The notes under the pieces: generated by a model
What the model saw: the letters and a program-made list of their open reading frames with translations, nothing else
What the model was told of the DNA's origin: nothing
The model's database searches: none
From: Dyadobacter sp. CY343
GTDB taxonomy: Bacteria > Bacteroidota > Bacteroidia > Cytophagales > Spirosomataceae
Assembly: GCF_021390335.1 (NCBI RefSeq)
Contig: NZ_JAJUXK010000002.1
Location: 124,001 to 188,000 of the forward strand
Reading direction: 5' to 3'
DNA: 64,000 nt
Translations under genes and position numbers: made by a program
Shown: piece after piece, positions 26,601 to 36,700 of the stretch
How positions within the stretch are numbered: the stretch's first letter is position 1
Layout of the letters: each line of letters begins with the position of its first letter

Positions 26601-27256
26601 GTTTTGTTGAGGATCGGATATTGTCGTGGGTTGTAGGCACTGTCGTAAAGGACTTTATTTTTAATGTCAAAGAAGAAGGTCTGGTAACCGCCAATCCAAA
26701 AACCGCTTCGCGATTTATCCCAGCAGAAGGCGCTAGATGCTGAAAACGAGAAATTCTGGCTGAGAAGCTTTTTCGCCTGTGGATATTCCTGGATAAGTGG
26801 TACTACCTTTTCTCCATTGAAAATGTAAATTTCGGATTTGCAAATAATCCAAAGTCTGCCATCGCCGTCTTCTTTGATTGATAAAATTCGCTTGTTGGTA
26901 AGACTTGCGAATCTCTTGTCCCTATAAAATGCCGTTTTGCTCTTATTAAAGGTGAGCAAACCGACTGACGTTGCTAAAAGTAGAGTCTTATGTTTGTCAA
27001 TCGCAGCTATTGCACTTACGTATACGCTTCTTTGAAGTTCCGGGTTCTGGTATGCTCTGATCTGGTTGCCATCATAACGGTTGAGTCCGTTGGTAGTCCC
27101 GATCCAGAGATACCCGTCCGGATCTTTGGACAGGCACAATACATCCTTTGCGTTGAGACCGTCAACTTCCCCAAAATTTTGAAAGATAAATTGCCCCCGG
27201 GCAGTTGTGGCTGTAAAAACTAACGAAAGAAGCGTTAAGTATCTGAAAAGACGCAT
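23693..27256 (-). CDS. Two-component sensor with propeller, Y_Y_Y, GAF and LytS-type histidine kinase
   Basis: A 1187-residue membrane sensor. A signal peptide leads into about 650 residues of two-component-regulator propeller repeats (LWIGTTNGLNRYDGNQI and many similar), then a Y_Y_Y domain (about 690-755). A transmembrane segment (WWFFVLAGTLSAVFMD) and a GAF domain (about 800-950) follow. The kinase belongs to the LytS/His_kinase family: the phospho-His lies in LRAQMNPHFVFNCLNSIQ near residue 986, and the ATPase has the N-box QPYVENALWHGL and DDNGIGRKKS. The combination of periplasmic propeller and cytoplasmic GAF implies an extracellular and an intracellular input. It forms an operon with the LytTR regulator (6-bp gap). 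Confidence 0.93.
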   Translation of the reverse strand: MRLFRYLTLLSLVFTATTARGQFIFQNFGEVDGLNAKDVLCLSKDPDGYLWIGTTNGLNRYDGNQIRAYQNPELQRSVYVSAIAAIDKHKTLLLATSVGLLTFNKSKTAFYRDKRFASLTNKRILSIKEDGDGRLWIICKSEIYIFNGEKVVPLIQEYPQAKKLLSQNFSFSASSAFCWDKSRSGFWIGGYQTFFFDIKNKVLYDSAYNPRQYPILNKTLVTALTLDMNANLWYASTSDFSLNFWDARSNGVTTHYKFDNKKATDGCNYLFVDTQNRLWISTWMYAAYVKDYGKPIKKVPYNQDSPNSIGYGFIQHILEDEEGNLWFATINGVSKLAVNSPFRAIYKLPSYEFFLETNFAHINSIVIDQDKIYAAKEDGVVLYDMEQRTFKRYFVSGKQYHRNRFIMVSKAANEWWMAGPEGIFTINGRQQVLSKLKNSPDGIVNVVLTDLKGRIWFHVYRDAIYRYDPYSGSLLRFDGTESKYGLFKYANCQSFLQMRNGDILFAIRGIGFLKYTDKEERFSVIPVANPGKFDVRQSVEDPEGNIWSAIWERGIYKINTRGELIDSLHNQNGLLFNQINSIAIDARGAIWAAGPGGLLFFFTETKKVTRVQINLGKTLQDYWNYIYASNNRVYAVMLDHVVEIDPFKFAKLPVRKPPHVTSIKIFGTELDEIDKPILQLKPEDNYVTFQYASLSHRDVPSLQYSYMLEGIDDKWVDAGRNLYVSYNSLKPGYYNFKVKSTDENGRWMDDFTTVRVRVLPHWWQTWWFFVLAGTLSAVFMDATYKGYRNRKQKVTFNNAIAYFANSVYGENSVNEICWDIARNCISQLRFEDCVVYLWDEGRQKLIQKATYGIKNEREHEILNPLELELGEGIVGTAAATKKPLIIKDTRKDSRYIVDDEARLSEIAVPILHEGKVIGVIDSEHSMKRFFTEGHARVLSTIASISANKIAEAQAEEQAQQKEMMLLEINKMLAESQLMALRAQMNPHFVFNCLNSIQECIVTQKYGEASKYLNKFSKLFRRVLNNSDQNLVTIEEENDVLQLYLEQMRFEQSFSFKIIVDRDLDAEDILLPSMLLQPYVENALWHGLMHKDGDRQLSIKYERMDDDVFRCLIDDNGIGRKKSLEIKEFNSKGKRHKSKGLQIAKDRLDLLEKQGRHASVQITDKYNEQGNATGTLVTIELSTFLNNT

Positions 27257-27536
27257 TCAGGTTGTTGTGTTGAATTAAGCGTAAAGTAGTTATTCATAAA
27301 CGAAGCGTAAATAACAATTCCTCAAAGGCTGCATTCAGTTATTAATCGGTTGGGTCAATCTTGATGGACGAGAATTTACTTGCAATTTTTAGCGAATAAA
27401 TTCTAGTGACATTGACCAGTTAATCATTACAAGACACCGTTTATTCATTCATTTTCAATCTGGCCTCTGATTACGGCAAATTTGTTTAAACAGACCATCC
27501 GGAACGGACGGTACGAACAATAACCCTTTTGAATTG

Positions 27537-27818
27537 ATGAATACATACCTAACTGGATTTGTGATCAATTGCCTGGCTGCACTTGTGTTGTCTGGCTACC
27601 TGCTTTATCTCTACCTCATGAAGAGACCTGCTGACGGTTTGGGCGCCATCAGGGCAATCGTGGTATTAATTGTGATTGAATGTGCTGTATCCATTTATTG
27701 TGTGCGGGATGGAAACCTCACGCTGGCGTCCGTGATCGTCTGGGTGCAGGCCGTCGCAATCATTGCGACAACCATATTCATTATCCTGATCATTATCTTC
27801 AAGCCTGACTGGAAGTAA
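27537..27818 (+). CDS. Small three-helix membrane protein, unknown
   Basis: A 93-residue hydrophobic protein with three predicted transmembrane helices (FVINCLAALVLSGYLLYLYL, GAIRAIVVLIVIECAVSIY and SVIVWVQAVAIIATTIFIILI). It ends in a short PDWK tail. I prefer ATG at 27537 over TTG at 27534. No family is recognised. The upstream 280 bp, shared with the divergent sensor kinase, should hold its promoter. A hairpin overlapping its stop codon looks like a terminator. Confidence 0.7.
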   Translation: MNTYLTGFVINCLAALVLSGYLLYLYLMKRPADGLGAIRAIVVLIVIECAVSIYCVRDGNLTLASVIVWVQAVAIIATTIFIILIIIFKPDWK

Positions 27819-27826
27819 CAGTCAGG
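27804..27826 (+). terminator. Hairpin overlapping the stop codon of the small membrane protein
   Basis: CCTGACTG (27804-27811) pairs with CAGTCAGG (27819-27826). The 7-base loop contains the TAA stop. The tail is moderately T-rich. Confidence 0.55.
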
Positions 27827-28173
27827 TCTTCATTATTTTCGATTCTTAGCCCGCGAATCACTATTTCCCAGCTGCGGCCTTAGCTTGTTGGAATTCAAAT
27901 CTACAAGTATTTCAAAGTGCGCCCTTCTAATTTGTAATTACTTCTAAGTTGATAATGAGAATGTTGCTGTTAAAAAGCCTTCAATAACCATTCAATCAAT
28001 CAACTGAAGCCGCTCAATTAACAAATGCGGCGCCCGCCATTTCCCTTATCATCTTTGGATCAGTTAAGTCTTAACGGCAGCCAGGCCAGCTGTCAACTTT
28101 CAAAAAAGAGTCTTGAAAATAGCCAAACTCTCCACAACAACGATTATGAAATTTCAATTTAAACACACTTTTT
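27827..28173. other. Intergenic stretch without a gene
   Basis: About 350 bp upstream of the secreted repeat protein. I see no open reading frame with a credible start, no strong hairpin and no repeat. It should contain the promoter of the 28174-31626 gene pair, but I found no convincing -33/-7 pair. Confidence 0.5.
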
Positions 28174-30522
28174 ATGAGGACTTCTATTATTGTTCTGCTG
28201 CTGGCAATCAGCAGTCTTACGAACGCCCAGGTTTTTAATCCGACCGGAGGATGGGCCGGTGCAAACACAATTCCGCCAGGTTGGACAAGCACCGGATCGG
28301 CTTCAAGTTCAACAGTAACTTCTTATGGTTCAGGTAATGGGGCGCCTGGTGAAGGTTTATTTAGTCCATGGGTTCTTGCGCCATTACCAAATCCGCCTTC
28401 GGGGCAAACACATTTCCTGAGTCAGTTCAGTAATAATAATTTGAATCAAAAGGCTGAGACTAAGATATATTCGCTGCAACCGGGAATATGGTATGAAGTA
28501 AAATATCATGTAATGACTGCCTCCTATAAATTAAATGGAGGCGTTGCTACTGATCTCGCAGACAAAGCATTCATCGAAGTGACTGGCGGACCCGGAGCGG
28601 TAGCGTCGCATACGTTCAGTCAGGGATTAACTTGGACAGAAGGGACTTTGAAGTTTCAGGCGTCAGGTTCAGTTGAAGTTTTCAAATTTAATGTTACAGA
28701 AAATACTGCTGCTGGTGCAGTTGCTAATCTCGATATAACTTCCATCAAAATGGTTTGCGGTCAGCCTGACAATCAAATAGGCTTCGAGCATCCGGTGCAA
28801 TTTTTGAAATGTCCCCAATCCACGATCAATCTAAACGATTCATACACCGGCTATATCCCTACTGGAAGTAGTCTGGTATGGTATTCCAACCCGACACATT
28901 CCGGAAAGGCTCTTATTGGGACGAATCTTATAAATCAGCCTGGCGACTACTATGCTTTTTTCTACGATAAAGACAGAAACTGCTTCAATACTGATTTAGC
29001 GGAAGCCAAAGTAAAGGTTATGAGAGCTGATGTAAAGTTAAAATCTGATGTCGGACAAATTACCTGCCACGGGGTAACGACGTTTGACTTGAACACACTG
29101 CACGACACGCCCCCAGGTGACATTCCTCCCGGCGCATCGTTGGTCTGGTTTAATAATCCGACCCACTCCGGCTTCCCCTCAGCAATGGGCAACGCAACCA
29201 GCGTAGTGCCTGGTACATACTACGCATTTTACTATTTCGGAGCCCCTTACAACTGCTATAACACGGATCTTTCTACGGATGTAGTACAAGTGAAACTGCC
29301 TACGCAAGTAAATCTAGGTCAGCATCAGCGATTGGTTGTGTGCACAAGCGGAACCGCGCAATTATTTACTGAGGCATTTAATGTGCCATTAGGAACTAGA
29401 CTTGTCTATTTTGATAATCCACAGGGACAAGGGCAGCCTATCCAGGCAGGAACATCCATGCCTATTGGGCAATACTACGCATTCAGTCAAGATACCTTAA
29501 AGGGATGTCTTAACACAAACCTGTCTACGGAGGTGTTAACGATCTCTCAGATCGCTGCACCTGTCATATCTCCCGATACGGTTACGGCACAATGCGGCTC
29601 ACGAACTTTCGACTTGACGCAAATTCAGGTGGGGGCGACACTAGGCCAAGTTCATTGGTATCCAACGCCCAATCGGGTCCCTTATAAATTGGGCACATTC
29701 GATCCGACAAAAGTGAAGCCGGGAAACTATTATGCTTTCATTTATGACCAAGTAAGCAAATGCTACAATGTGCCAATCTCCAACTCAAAGCTGACTGTGT
29801 TAGATACAGTTTGCTTGGAACGCTCGGTGAAGATCAATTTCAAAGTGAAATTGCAGGGCGCGATTTCAGGGCAGGATACAGTGATGAAGAATACTTTACA
29901 AACGTACGTTAAAGGGCCTGGAATGGTTGGCCTATTACCGACTACTGATCCTTATGGTAATGGAATAGTTTACGAAGATGTGAATAACCTAAACGGTGTT
30001 TTGGGCGCGGTTGTTGATTGGGTGAAAATTGAGATTCGAAGTTCCCAAAGCCCAGGTACTATCTTAGAGTCTGGCAGTTACCTTTTGAAGCCAGATGGCA
30101 GTGTCGTAACATTTATGGGTTCAGCCCCCTACTTTGAGAGTCGTACTCAACCAGTACATGTTGTCGTCAAACATAGGAATCACGTGGCAATTATGAGTCA
30201 ACCACTCTCCATTGATGGGAGCATACCGGAAGTCGAGTATAACTTCACAACATCGTTACAGAAAGCGTTTACCAACGGTATAATTCCTGACCAAATGCGA
30301 CAGGTGAACGGAGTTTGGTGCATGGTAAGCGGAGACGTTTCCCAAAATTTAATGGTAAAAAATGAAGATATGAGTCAGACCAGAAACTCATACAACCAGG
30401 GATTATTCGGAGTATATTCTTCGAGAGATCTAAATATGAATGGCCTCATCAACAACCAGGATGTGAACATTCAGCGTAACAGATACAACGTAGGCTACTT
30501 TTCAATTTTAACTAAATACTAA
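28174..30522 (+). CDS. Large secreted repeat protein with dockerin-like C-terminus
   Basis: A 782-residue exported protein. A signal peptide (ends SLTNAQ) is followed by a carbohydrate-binding-like beta-sandwich (residues about 20-195). Four repeats of about 85 residues follow (about 205-550), each with a first Cys, a SLVWYSNPTHSG-type strand and a GDYYAFFYDKDRNCFNTDL-type strand. A further beta domain covers about 550-715. The last 65 residues contain two EF-hand-like loops 31 residues apart: Asp721, Ser723, Asn725, Asp732 and Asp752, Asn754, Asn756, Asp763. This is the layout of a type I dockerin duplication. There is no T9SS sorting domain. The next gene starts 6 bp later and encodes a T9SS-anchored protein, a likely partner. 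No enzymatic activity is evident. Confidence 0.78.
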   Translation: MRTSIIVLLLAISSLTNAQVFNPTGGWAGANTIPPGWTSTGSASSSTVTSYGSGNGAPGEGLFSPWVLAPLPNPPSGQTHFLSQFSNNNLNQKAETKIYSLQPGIWYEVKYHVMTASYKLNGGVATDLADKAFIEVTGGPGAVASHTFSQGLTWTEGTLKFQASGSVEVFKFNVTENTAAGAVANLDITSIKMVCGQPDNQIGFEHPVQFLKCPQSTINLNDSYTGYIPTGSSLVWYSNPTHSGKALIGTNLINQPGDYYAFFYDKDRNCFNTDLAEAKVKVMRADVKLKSDVGQITCHGVTTFDLNTLHDTPPGDIPPGASLVWFNNPTHSGFPSAMGNATSVVPGTYYAFYYFGAPYNCYNTDLSTDVVQVKLPTQVNLGQHQRLVVCTSGTAQLFTEAFNVPLGTRLVYFDNPQGQGQPIQAGTSMPIGQYYAFSQDTLKGCLNTNLSTEVLTISQIAAPVISPDTVTAQCGSRTFDLTQIQVGATLGQVHWYPTPNRVPYKLGTFDPTKVKPGNYYAFIYDQVSKCYNVPISNSKLTVLDTVCLERSVKINFKVKLQGAISGQDTVMKNTLQTYVKGPGMVGLLPTTDPYGNGIVYEDVNNLNGVLGAVVDWVKIEIRSSQSPGTILESGSYLLKPDGSVVTFMGSAPYFESRTQPVHVVVKHRNHVAIMSQPLSIDGSIPEVEYNFTTSLQKAFTNGIIPDQMRQVNGVWCMVSGDVSQNLMVKNEDMSQTRNSYNQGLFGVYSSRDLNMNGLINNQDVNIQRNRYNVGYFSILTKY

Positions 30523-30528
30523 TAAATC

Positions 30529-31626
30529 ATGAGAACACTTTTAAAAATCACATTAATTGCTTTCATCGCACTCACAACCTCTCTGAAAGATGCCTATTCG
30601 CAGACGCCAGCAAAAATTATCATGGACTTTACGAATCGGAAGCTCAGCGCTGACGGTATGTCATGGAGTTTTGATCTGGTGGCCAAGGGTGATGCTAATT
30701 ATACTCCTGGGGTCGGCTCAGACGGTCTGTGGATTGCAATGAATATTCGACTGGATCTTGCGCTTCCCCCTGGTGTCTTCGTTGTAAATGGAGTCTGTGA
30801 ACCTGATCCGACTTATGCATCCGCAAGTGGTGGTGTACAGCCATCTGTACCAGGCCCCGGCACCCCGGGCCAGGATGACTTAGGTCTGACAATAGAGCGT
30901 GCTGATTCTGACACAGATTTGAACCTAACGGATTTCGTCAAATTAGCTCACTACACAATTAACTTTAATGCTCCTGTTGCTCAGGGAAATCCAGCGTATC
31001 CAAGGATAGAATTCGATGATTTTGGAAGCTCTTGGGTGCATTCCATCGACGAGGTGAATTTGCTGCCAATTGTATTTGTTAATGAAGAGTTTCCTTTACC
31101 TGTTAAGCTAGTCTCATTTGATGCTAATGCAGAGAATGGTGTTGCGAATTTGGTTTGGAAGACTTCAGAAGAATCTAACAGCAGCCATTTTGATGTGCAA
31201 CGCAGTAAAGATGGTAAGCAGTGGGCAACAATCGCAACGGTGAAGGCAATGGGTGAAAGCAAGATTGATCAGACCTACCTCGCGTCGGATAATAATCCCT
31301 TTTCTGGTGAAAATTTGTATCGTTTACATATGATCGATCAGGATGGAGCAAGTGCGTATAGTATGATCCGTAGTATCAAATTCGAATTTGTGTCTGCAAG
31401 CGTCTACCCTAATCCCGTTGTTGACGAACTGACGATTAATACATCAGATATCAGTAAGGTTTCTAATGTGAGCATAATTAATATCGCAGGACAGGAAGTG
31501 TTTAAATCCGTAGGCAAACCTCGCGAGAAAATAAAAGTAAGTGGTTTAAATGCCGGAGTATATGTGGTGAACATAAAGTCTACTAACGGCGAACAGAATA
31601 GCTACAAGATACTTGTAGTTAAATAG
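30529..31626 (+). CDS. T9SS-sorted surface protein, partner of the repeat protein
   Basis: A 365-residue exported protein with a signal peptide (cleavage near KDAYSQ). The first mature domain (residues about 27-180) is a beta-sandwich with alternating polar/hydrophobic strands (WSFDLVAKGDANYTPG, LWIAMNIRLDLALPPG). Its look is compatible with a cohesin-like or similar adhesion fold. A linker domain beginning FPLPVKLVSFDANAENG follows. The T9SS type A sorting domain spans about residues 287-365 (ASVYPNPVVDELTIN to SYKILVVK). It would be exported by type IX secretion and held on the cell surface. It is co-transcribed with the dockerin-like protein (6-bp gap). Confidence 0.85.
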   Translation: MRTLLKITLIAFIALTTSLKDAYSQTPAKIIMDFTNRKLSADGMSWSFDLVAKGDANYTPGVGSDGLWIAMNIRLDLALPPGVFVVNGVCEPDPTYASASGGVQPSVPGPGTPGQDDLGLTIERADSDTDLNLTDFVKLAHYTINFNAPVAQGNPAYPRIEFDDFGSSWVHSIDEVNLLPIVFVNEEFPLPVKLVSFDANAENGVANLVWKTSEESNSSHFDVQRSKDGKQWATIATVKAMGESKIDQTYLASDNNPFSGENLYRLHMIDQDGASAYSMIRSIKFEFVSASVYPNPVVDELTINTSDISKVSNVSIINIAGQEVFKSVGKPREKIKVSGLNAGVYVVNIKSTNGEQNSYKILVVK

Positions 31627-31653
31627 TTGAGTGTGTTGGTTTGTTTTATTTGA

Positions 31654-31682
31654 GAGGCTACTTCTCCAATAGAAGTAGCCTC
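31654..31682. terminator. Hairpin in convergent gap
   Basis: GAGGCTACTTCT pairs perfectly with AGAAGTAGCCTC around a 5-base loop, 27 bases after the T9SS protein stop codon. Confidence 0.75.
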
Positions 31683-31729
31683 CTTAACAACCTCGAAATT
31701 TCGATTAAGTATGTGTGGGTAGTTTGTTT

Positions 31730-31762
31730 GAGGCTACGTCCGGTGTGACGTAGCCTCTTTTT
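31730..31762 (+). terminator. Second hairpin with T run in convergent gap
   Basis: GAGGCTACGTC (31730-31740) pairs with GACGTAGCCTC (31747-31757), followed by a T run. It shares its outer stem (GAGGCTAC) with the hairpin 76 bp upstream. It can end plus-strand transcripts and may also act on glgB transcripts. Confidence 0.8.
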
Positions 31763-31768
31763 ATGTTA

Positions 31769-33700
31769 TTACAGCCAGTCAAATCCTTTCACGTATTTCA
31801 ATACCACCACAGCTAACCCAGGGATTCGTAAGGGAATGGAATGAACCCGGGAATGTTTTGGGATCGGGTAGCTTTCCTGTTCTTCGAGCTCTAATAGGTC
31901 AGACCCGCCGTATTTCAGGTTGTCTGTATTGAAAACTTCCTGGTAGTACCCTGGTTTTGGAACGCCGATCCGATAATTTGTTCTCACTACCGGCGTAAAG
32001 TTGGCCACAAAAATAAGGTCCTCTTCCGGATTGTTTCCTTTCCTGATCCAGCTGAAAACACTATTAGTGCTGTCTTGATTATCGATCCATTCGAAACCTT
32101 CCCAAGAAAAATTCTTTTCGTACAAGGCCGGCTGGGAAGCATAAAACTCGTTGAGGTCTTTTAATAGCAACTGTATTCCGTTGTGCGATGGATTCAGATT
32201 TTCATCCCAGTCCAGGCTGAAATCGTGGCGCCACTCGTGACGCTGTGCAAAGTCCGCTCCCATGAACAATAGCTTCGCGCCCGGGTGGCCGAACATGTAA
32301 CCGTACAAAGCCCTCAGATTTGCAAACTGCTGCCAGTGATCGCCGGGCATTTTGTTGATCATCGAATGTTTTCCGTACACCACCTCGTCATGAGACAGCG
32401 GCAAAGTAAATTTTTCGGAGAACGCGTAATGCGTACTGAATGCCAGCTGACCCTGGTGATGTGATCGATAGACAGGCTCTTTCTGGAAATAAGATAAGGT
32501 ATCGTGCATCCAGCCCATCATCCATTTCATATCGAAACCTAAACCACCGTTTTGTGGGAGTTGCGTTACGCCGGGCCAGGCGGTAGACTCTTCCGCAACA
32601 GTAAAGACATCAGGGAAATACTGGTGTACCGCCGTATTGAATTCCTTCAAAAAGTCAATCGCTTCGAGGTTTTCTCTTCCGCCATATTGATTAGGGATCC
32701 ATTCACCCTCATTCCGCGAATAGTCCAGATACAGCATCGACGCAACTGCATCGACCCGTAGTGCGTCAATATGAAACTTGTCTAGCCAATAAATCGCATT
32801 GGAAATCAGGAATGCTTTAACTTCATTTCTACCATAATTAAAAATAAAGCTCTTCCAATCCGGATGAAAGCCTTTTCTGGGATCAGCATGCTCATACAAA
32901 TGCGTACCGTCGAAATAGCCAAGCCCGTGTTCATCAGTCGGGAAATGGGAGGGAACCCAGTCCAGAATGACGCCGATACCAGCCTGATGGAGCGCATCTA
33001 CCAGGAACATAAAATCCTGTGGTGTACCGAAACGACTCGAAGGCGCAAAATACCCCGTAAGCTGATAACCCCACGATCCGTAAAAAGGGTGTTCCATAAT
33101 CGGCATGAACTCCACGTGCGAGAATCCCATGTATTTGCAATACTCAGGTAGCTCTGCTGCAAGCTCACGATAGGTCAGAAAACGTCCCTCTTCTTCGTGA
33201 GCCCGGCGCCACGAGCCAATATGGACCTCGTAAACGGAAATAGGCTTTTCCAGAGGCGATCCTGATTTTCGATTGGATAACCACTCAGAATCTTTCCATT
33301 CATATTCCAGATCCCACACTACTGATGCCGTGTGCGGCGGTGTTTCCCAATGTACGGCGTAAGGATCTCCTTTTTCAACCTGATGCCCGGAGTGGGAAGT
33401 AATGAAATATTTATAGTATTCACCCTTGCCCAATCCTGCAATAAAGCCTTCCCAGATTCCCGAACCGTCGCCGCGAACCGTCAGCGGGTTTTCCGTTCTG
33501 TTCCAGCCGTTGAAATTACCAACCACTGTCACGTCCTTTGCATTGGGAGCCCAAACTGAAAAATAGGTGCCGCGTTGTCCGTCGACCTCAGTAAGGTGAG
33601 AGCCGAGCTTATTATAAACATGATAGTGTGTGCCGGCACGGAACAAATTAACGTCAAAGTCGGATAACTTGGCAAACGAATTATTTTGCAAATCAGTCAT
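31769..33700 (-). CDS. glgB: 1,4-alpha-glucan branching enzyme
   Basis: A GH13 branching enzyme of 643 residues that introduces alpha-1,6 branches into linear alpha-1,4 glucan. An N-terminal CBM48-type domain ([19 protein letters not shown]) precedes the TIM barrel. Motifs are the catalytic nucleophile in [18 protein letters not shown] (about residue 315), the acid in [14 protein letters not shown] (about 367) and the stabilising Asp in [12 protein letters not shown]. It is the last gene of the glgE - treS/mak - glgB operon (10-bp gap). In the GlgE pathway it branches the glucan that GlgE elongates. Confidence 0.96.
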   Translation of the reverse strand: MTDLQNNSFAKLSDFDVNLFRAGTHYHVYNKLGSHLTEVDGQRGTYFSVWAPNAKDVTVVGNFNGWNRTENPLTVRGDGSGIWEGFIAGLGKGEYYKYFITSHSGHQVEKGDPYAVHWETPPHTASVVWDLEYEWKDSEWLSNRKSGSPLEKPISVYEVHIGSWRRAHEEEGRFLTYRELAAELPEYCKYMGFSHVEFMPIMEHPFYGSWGYQLTGYFAPSSRFGTPQDFMFLVDALHQAGIGVILDWVPSHFPTDEHGLGYFDGTHLYEHADPRKGFHPDWKSFIFNYGRNEVKAFLISNAIYWLDKFHIDALRVDAVASMLYLDYSRNEGEWIPNQYGGRENLEAIDFLKEFNTAVHQYFPDVFTVAEESTAWPGVTQLPQNGGLGFDMKWMMGWMHDTLSYFQKEPVYRSHHQGQLAFSTHYAFSEKFTLPLSHDEVVYGKHSMINKMPGDHWQQFANLRALYGYMFGHPGAKLLFMGADFAQRHEWRHDFSLDWDENLNPSHNGIQLLLKDLNEFYASQPALYEKNFSWEGFEWIDNQDSTNSVFSWIRKGNNPEEDLIFVANFTPVVRTNYRIGVPKPGYYQEVFNTDNLKYGGSDLLELEEQESYPIPKHSRVHSIPLRIPGLAVVVLKYVKGFDWL

Positions 33701-33710
33701 AATAGCCTGG

Positions 33711-36700
33711 TTAAGCGTTCACCGCTTCATTTTTTTTAATTATCGATTTAATTCCTCTCAGTGGCACCATAACCCACGATGGGCGATTATTCACTTCATA
33801 ATTCAGTTCGTAAATCGCTTTTTGAAGCAGGAAAGTCTGCATCAGAACATCCAGGTCCTCTTTTTTCTGAGGCACGATCGGGTTCTCTTTCACAGTTTCC
33901 AGATAGGCTTTCATGAATATGCCGCTCATATAGTGATACCATTGCTCCACATAAGGCAGCAGCTTGGCAATATCTTCCGTTCTTACCTGGTTGTCAAGAT
34001 AAAGACTTCCGTAAGCAGCATAATGGAACGACCGCAGCATTCCTGCTACATCCCGGAGCGCAGATCTTTTGAGTCTCCGCTCGCTATAACTCCTCGCCGG
34101 TTCACCCTCAAAATCAAGAATTACAAAATCCTTTCCGGTAAACAGTACTTGACCCAAGTGGTAGTCACCGTGAATCCGGATCTTAGATGTATCAATTTTT
34201 CGTGAATATACCTTCTTCAATTCCGTCAGGATCTCTTCTTTCATTTGAAGCACTTCCTCAGCCTCGTGCTTCACCTCCGGCGTCAGCTTTTTCATGTTGC
34301 GGTTCAAACTCTGGAATGCAACCCTGACAAGCGACTGTAAAGACGAATAGACAGATCGCTGGTAATGCAGTGAGAAATCCTCCGGTTTAAAATCATCTGA
34401 CTCCTTTTCAGAAGCCAGGGCTAAGTGCATTTCACCCGTACGAATACCCAGCAATGAAACTTGCTCTGCGACAGACACATCAAGCAAATCCCTGAAAGTT
34501 TCCGGAATATCTTCATATCCAATCGGTTCTGTCAATGTTCCTTTAAGCTCGGGAAGTTCGATCTCACCGCCCAAAAGGATCTTTTCATTGAAGCTGTCAA
34601 GTCGGTCGAGCATATTTGCCCAGGCGTCGGTGCTGTTATTCACCATTTCCTGCATCATACCGAGCACCATGGAATCGTTTTTATACTTCCATTCCACCGC
34701 CCCGACAAATGCAGGTATATTCTTGAAGTGGGCTTTGTGGGTAAGGAAGTGCGTGATTTCCATATCCGGATTAATCGCCCGATCGACTTTGCGGTACAAT
34801 TTGAAGAAGTACTTTCCATCGTAATTAATGGAAGTATTGCTCTGCTCACCAGACAGTACCTTCGGCTTAATCTTTTCAGTAGTCTTGATATGCGTTTCAA
34901 GATCGCTGTTTCCAGTAAAATGAATTTCGCTGTTTTTTGCAGGTAACTTTTCACCCGATCCCATATTGAAGATCAAAGCCTGCTGCAACTCGAAACCATA
35001 AATCCCGTCGAACAAAACCCCTTCTTCTTCTCCCTTGATCTTAATACGTGATATAACCGCCTGCGGGCAATCTTCTCTTACCCTGTTTGAAAATGGTTCT
35101 TTACCATAGGCAAGTGGCAGCTGGTATATCTCATTCACATCGTTTTGGTAAGAAGCTTCCAGCAGGAAAATATAGGCTGGCGGGTTGCTGCCCAGCGGAA
35201 TAGTCGCGTGACTTATCACTTTAATGCTGTCCAGTCCCTTGCCCTTTCCGCCAAACCACCTCATTTTCATTAGGTAAGCGGGTAAAAGCTTGTTTTCAAG
35301 CTGCTCGATCGCCCTTGGATCCAGCAGATCCTTCCATTTGTCCAGTTGCAAAAGCGGAAGTTCCTGGTTCTCGTCAATTTCCGGATGCGTTTTTTCCAAT
35401 GCGAAACACTGACAAGCATACGCTTCCAGCGTGAAGAAATAAGGTGTATTATCTTTCACCGAAGGAAATTTATTTTTACTGTAAATTTCCACGGGCTGAT
35501 AACCTTTATATTGATCCAGATCAAGCTCAACCGGTTGCGGGAACCTGGAAAGGTTGGCGATCACCAGCATCGTTTCGTCCTGGAACGTACGTGTGAATGC
35601 AAGTACCTTCGAGTTTTCCGAGTTCAGGAAGTGAATATCGCCGCGGCTGAATGCAGCGTATTTTTTCCTTGTATTAATAGCCCGTTTCATCCACCAAAGC
35701 AGCGAAGAAGAGTTTCGGGACTGCAATTCAACGTTGATCGACTCGTAGTGATATTGCGGATCAAGGATAAGTGGCAGATAAAGCTGCTGTGGATTCGCCT
35801 GTGAAAAACCTGCATTGCGATCAGGGCTCCATTGCATTGGTGTCCTGACCCCGTCACGGTCACCCAGATAGAAATTATCACCCATACCAATTTCATCCCC
35901 GTAATAAATAATAGGGGTTCCCGGGAAAGTGAACAGCAGGGAGTTCAGCAACTCTATTTTCTTTCGGTTGTTTTCCATCAAAGGAGCCAACCGGTGCCTG
36001 ATTCCGAGGTTGATCCGCGCTTTGGGATCTTTCACGTAGGCTTTGTACATATAGTCGCGCTCCTCGTCAGTTACCATTTCAAGCGTCAGCTCGTCGTGGT
36101 TTCTCAGGAAAATACCCCATTGACAGTTATCCGGAATAGCAGGAGTTTGGTCAAAAATATCTGTAATAGGATACCTGTCTTCCATTTGCAGCGACATAAA
36201 CATCCGCGGCATGATCGGGAAGTGATAGTTCATCTGACATTCGTCGCCATCGCCAAAATAGGCAGCCGAATCCTCAGGCCACATATTCGCCTCCGCAAGC
36301 AGCAAAGTGCCCGGGTAGCGCTGGTCGACGTGCTTTCTCAGTTTTTTCAGGAATGCATGGGTCTCGGGAAGGTTTTCACAGTTAGTACCATCTCTCTCAA
36401 AAAGATAAGGTACCGCGTCCAGCCTGAAACCGTCGACACCCATTTTACACCAGAAATTGATGATCTTGAAAATCTCTTCCTGAACCTGCAAATTGTCAAA
36501 ATTCAAATCGGGCTGGTGGTGGAAGAAGCGGTGCCAGTAATATTGTTCGGCAACACTGTCCCAGGTCCAGTTTGATTTTTCATAATCCTGGAAAATGATC
36601 CTGGCATCTTTAAACTGCTTCGGATCGTCCGTCCACACGTAGTAATTGCGGTGTGCAGAACCTTTGGGCGCTTTCCGCGCGCGCTGAAACCACGGATGCT

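Noticed and set aside
35832-36575. 247-residue plus-strand frame inside treS-maltokinase
   Set aside because: Long antisense frame created by the codon bias of the real gene; no recognisable domain.
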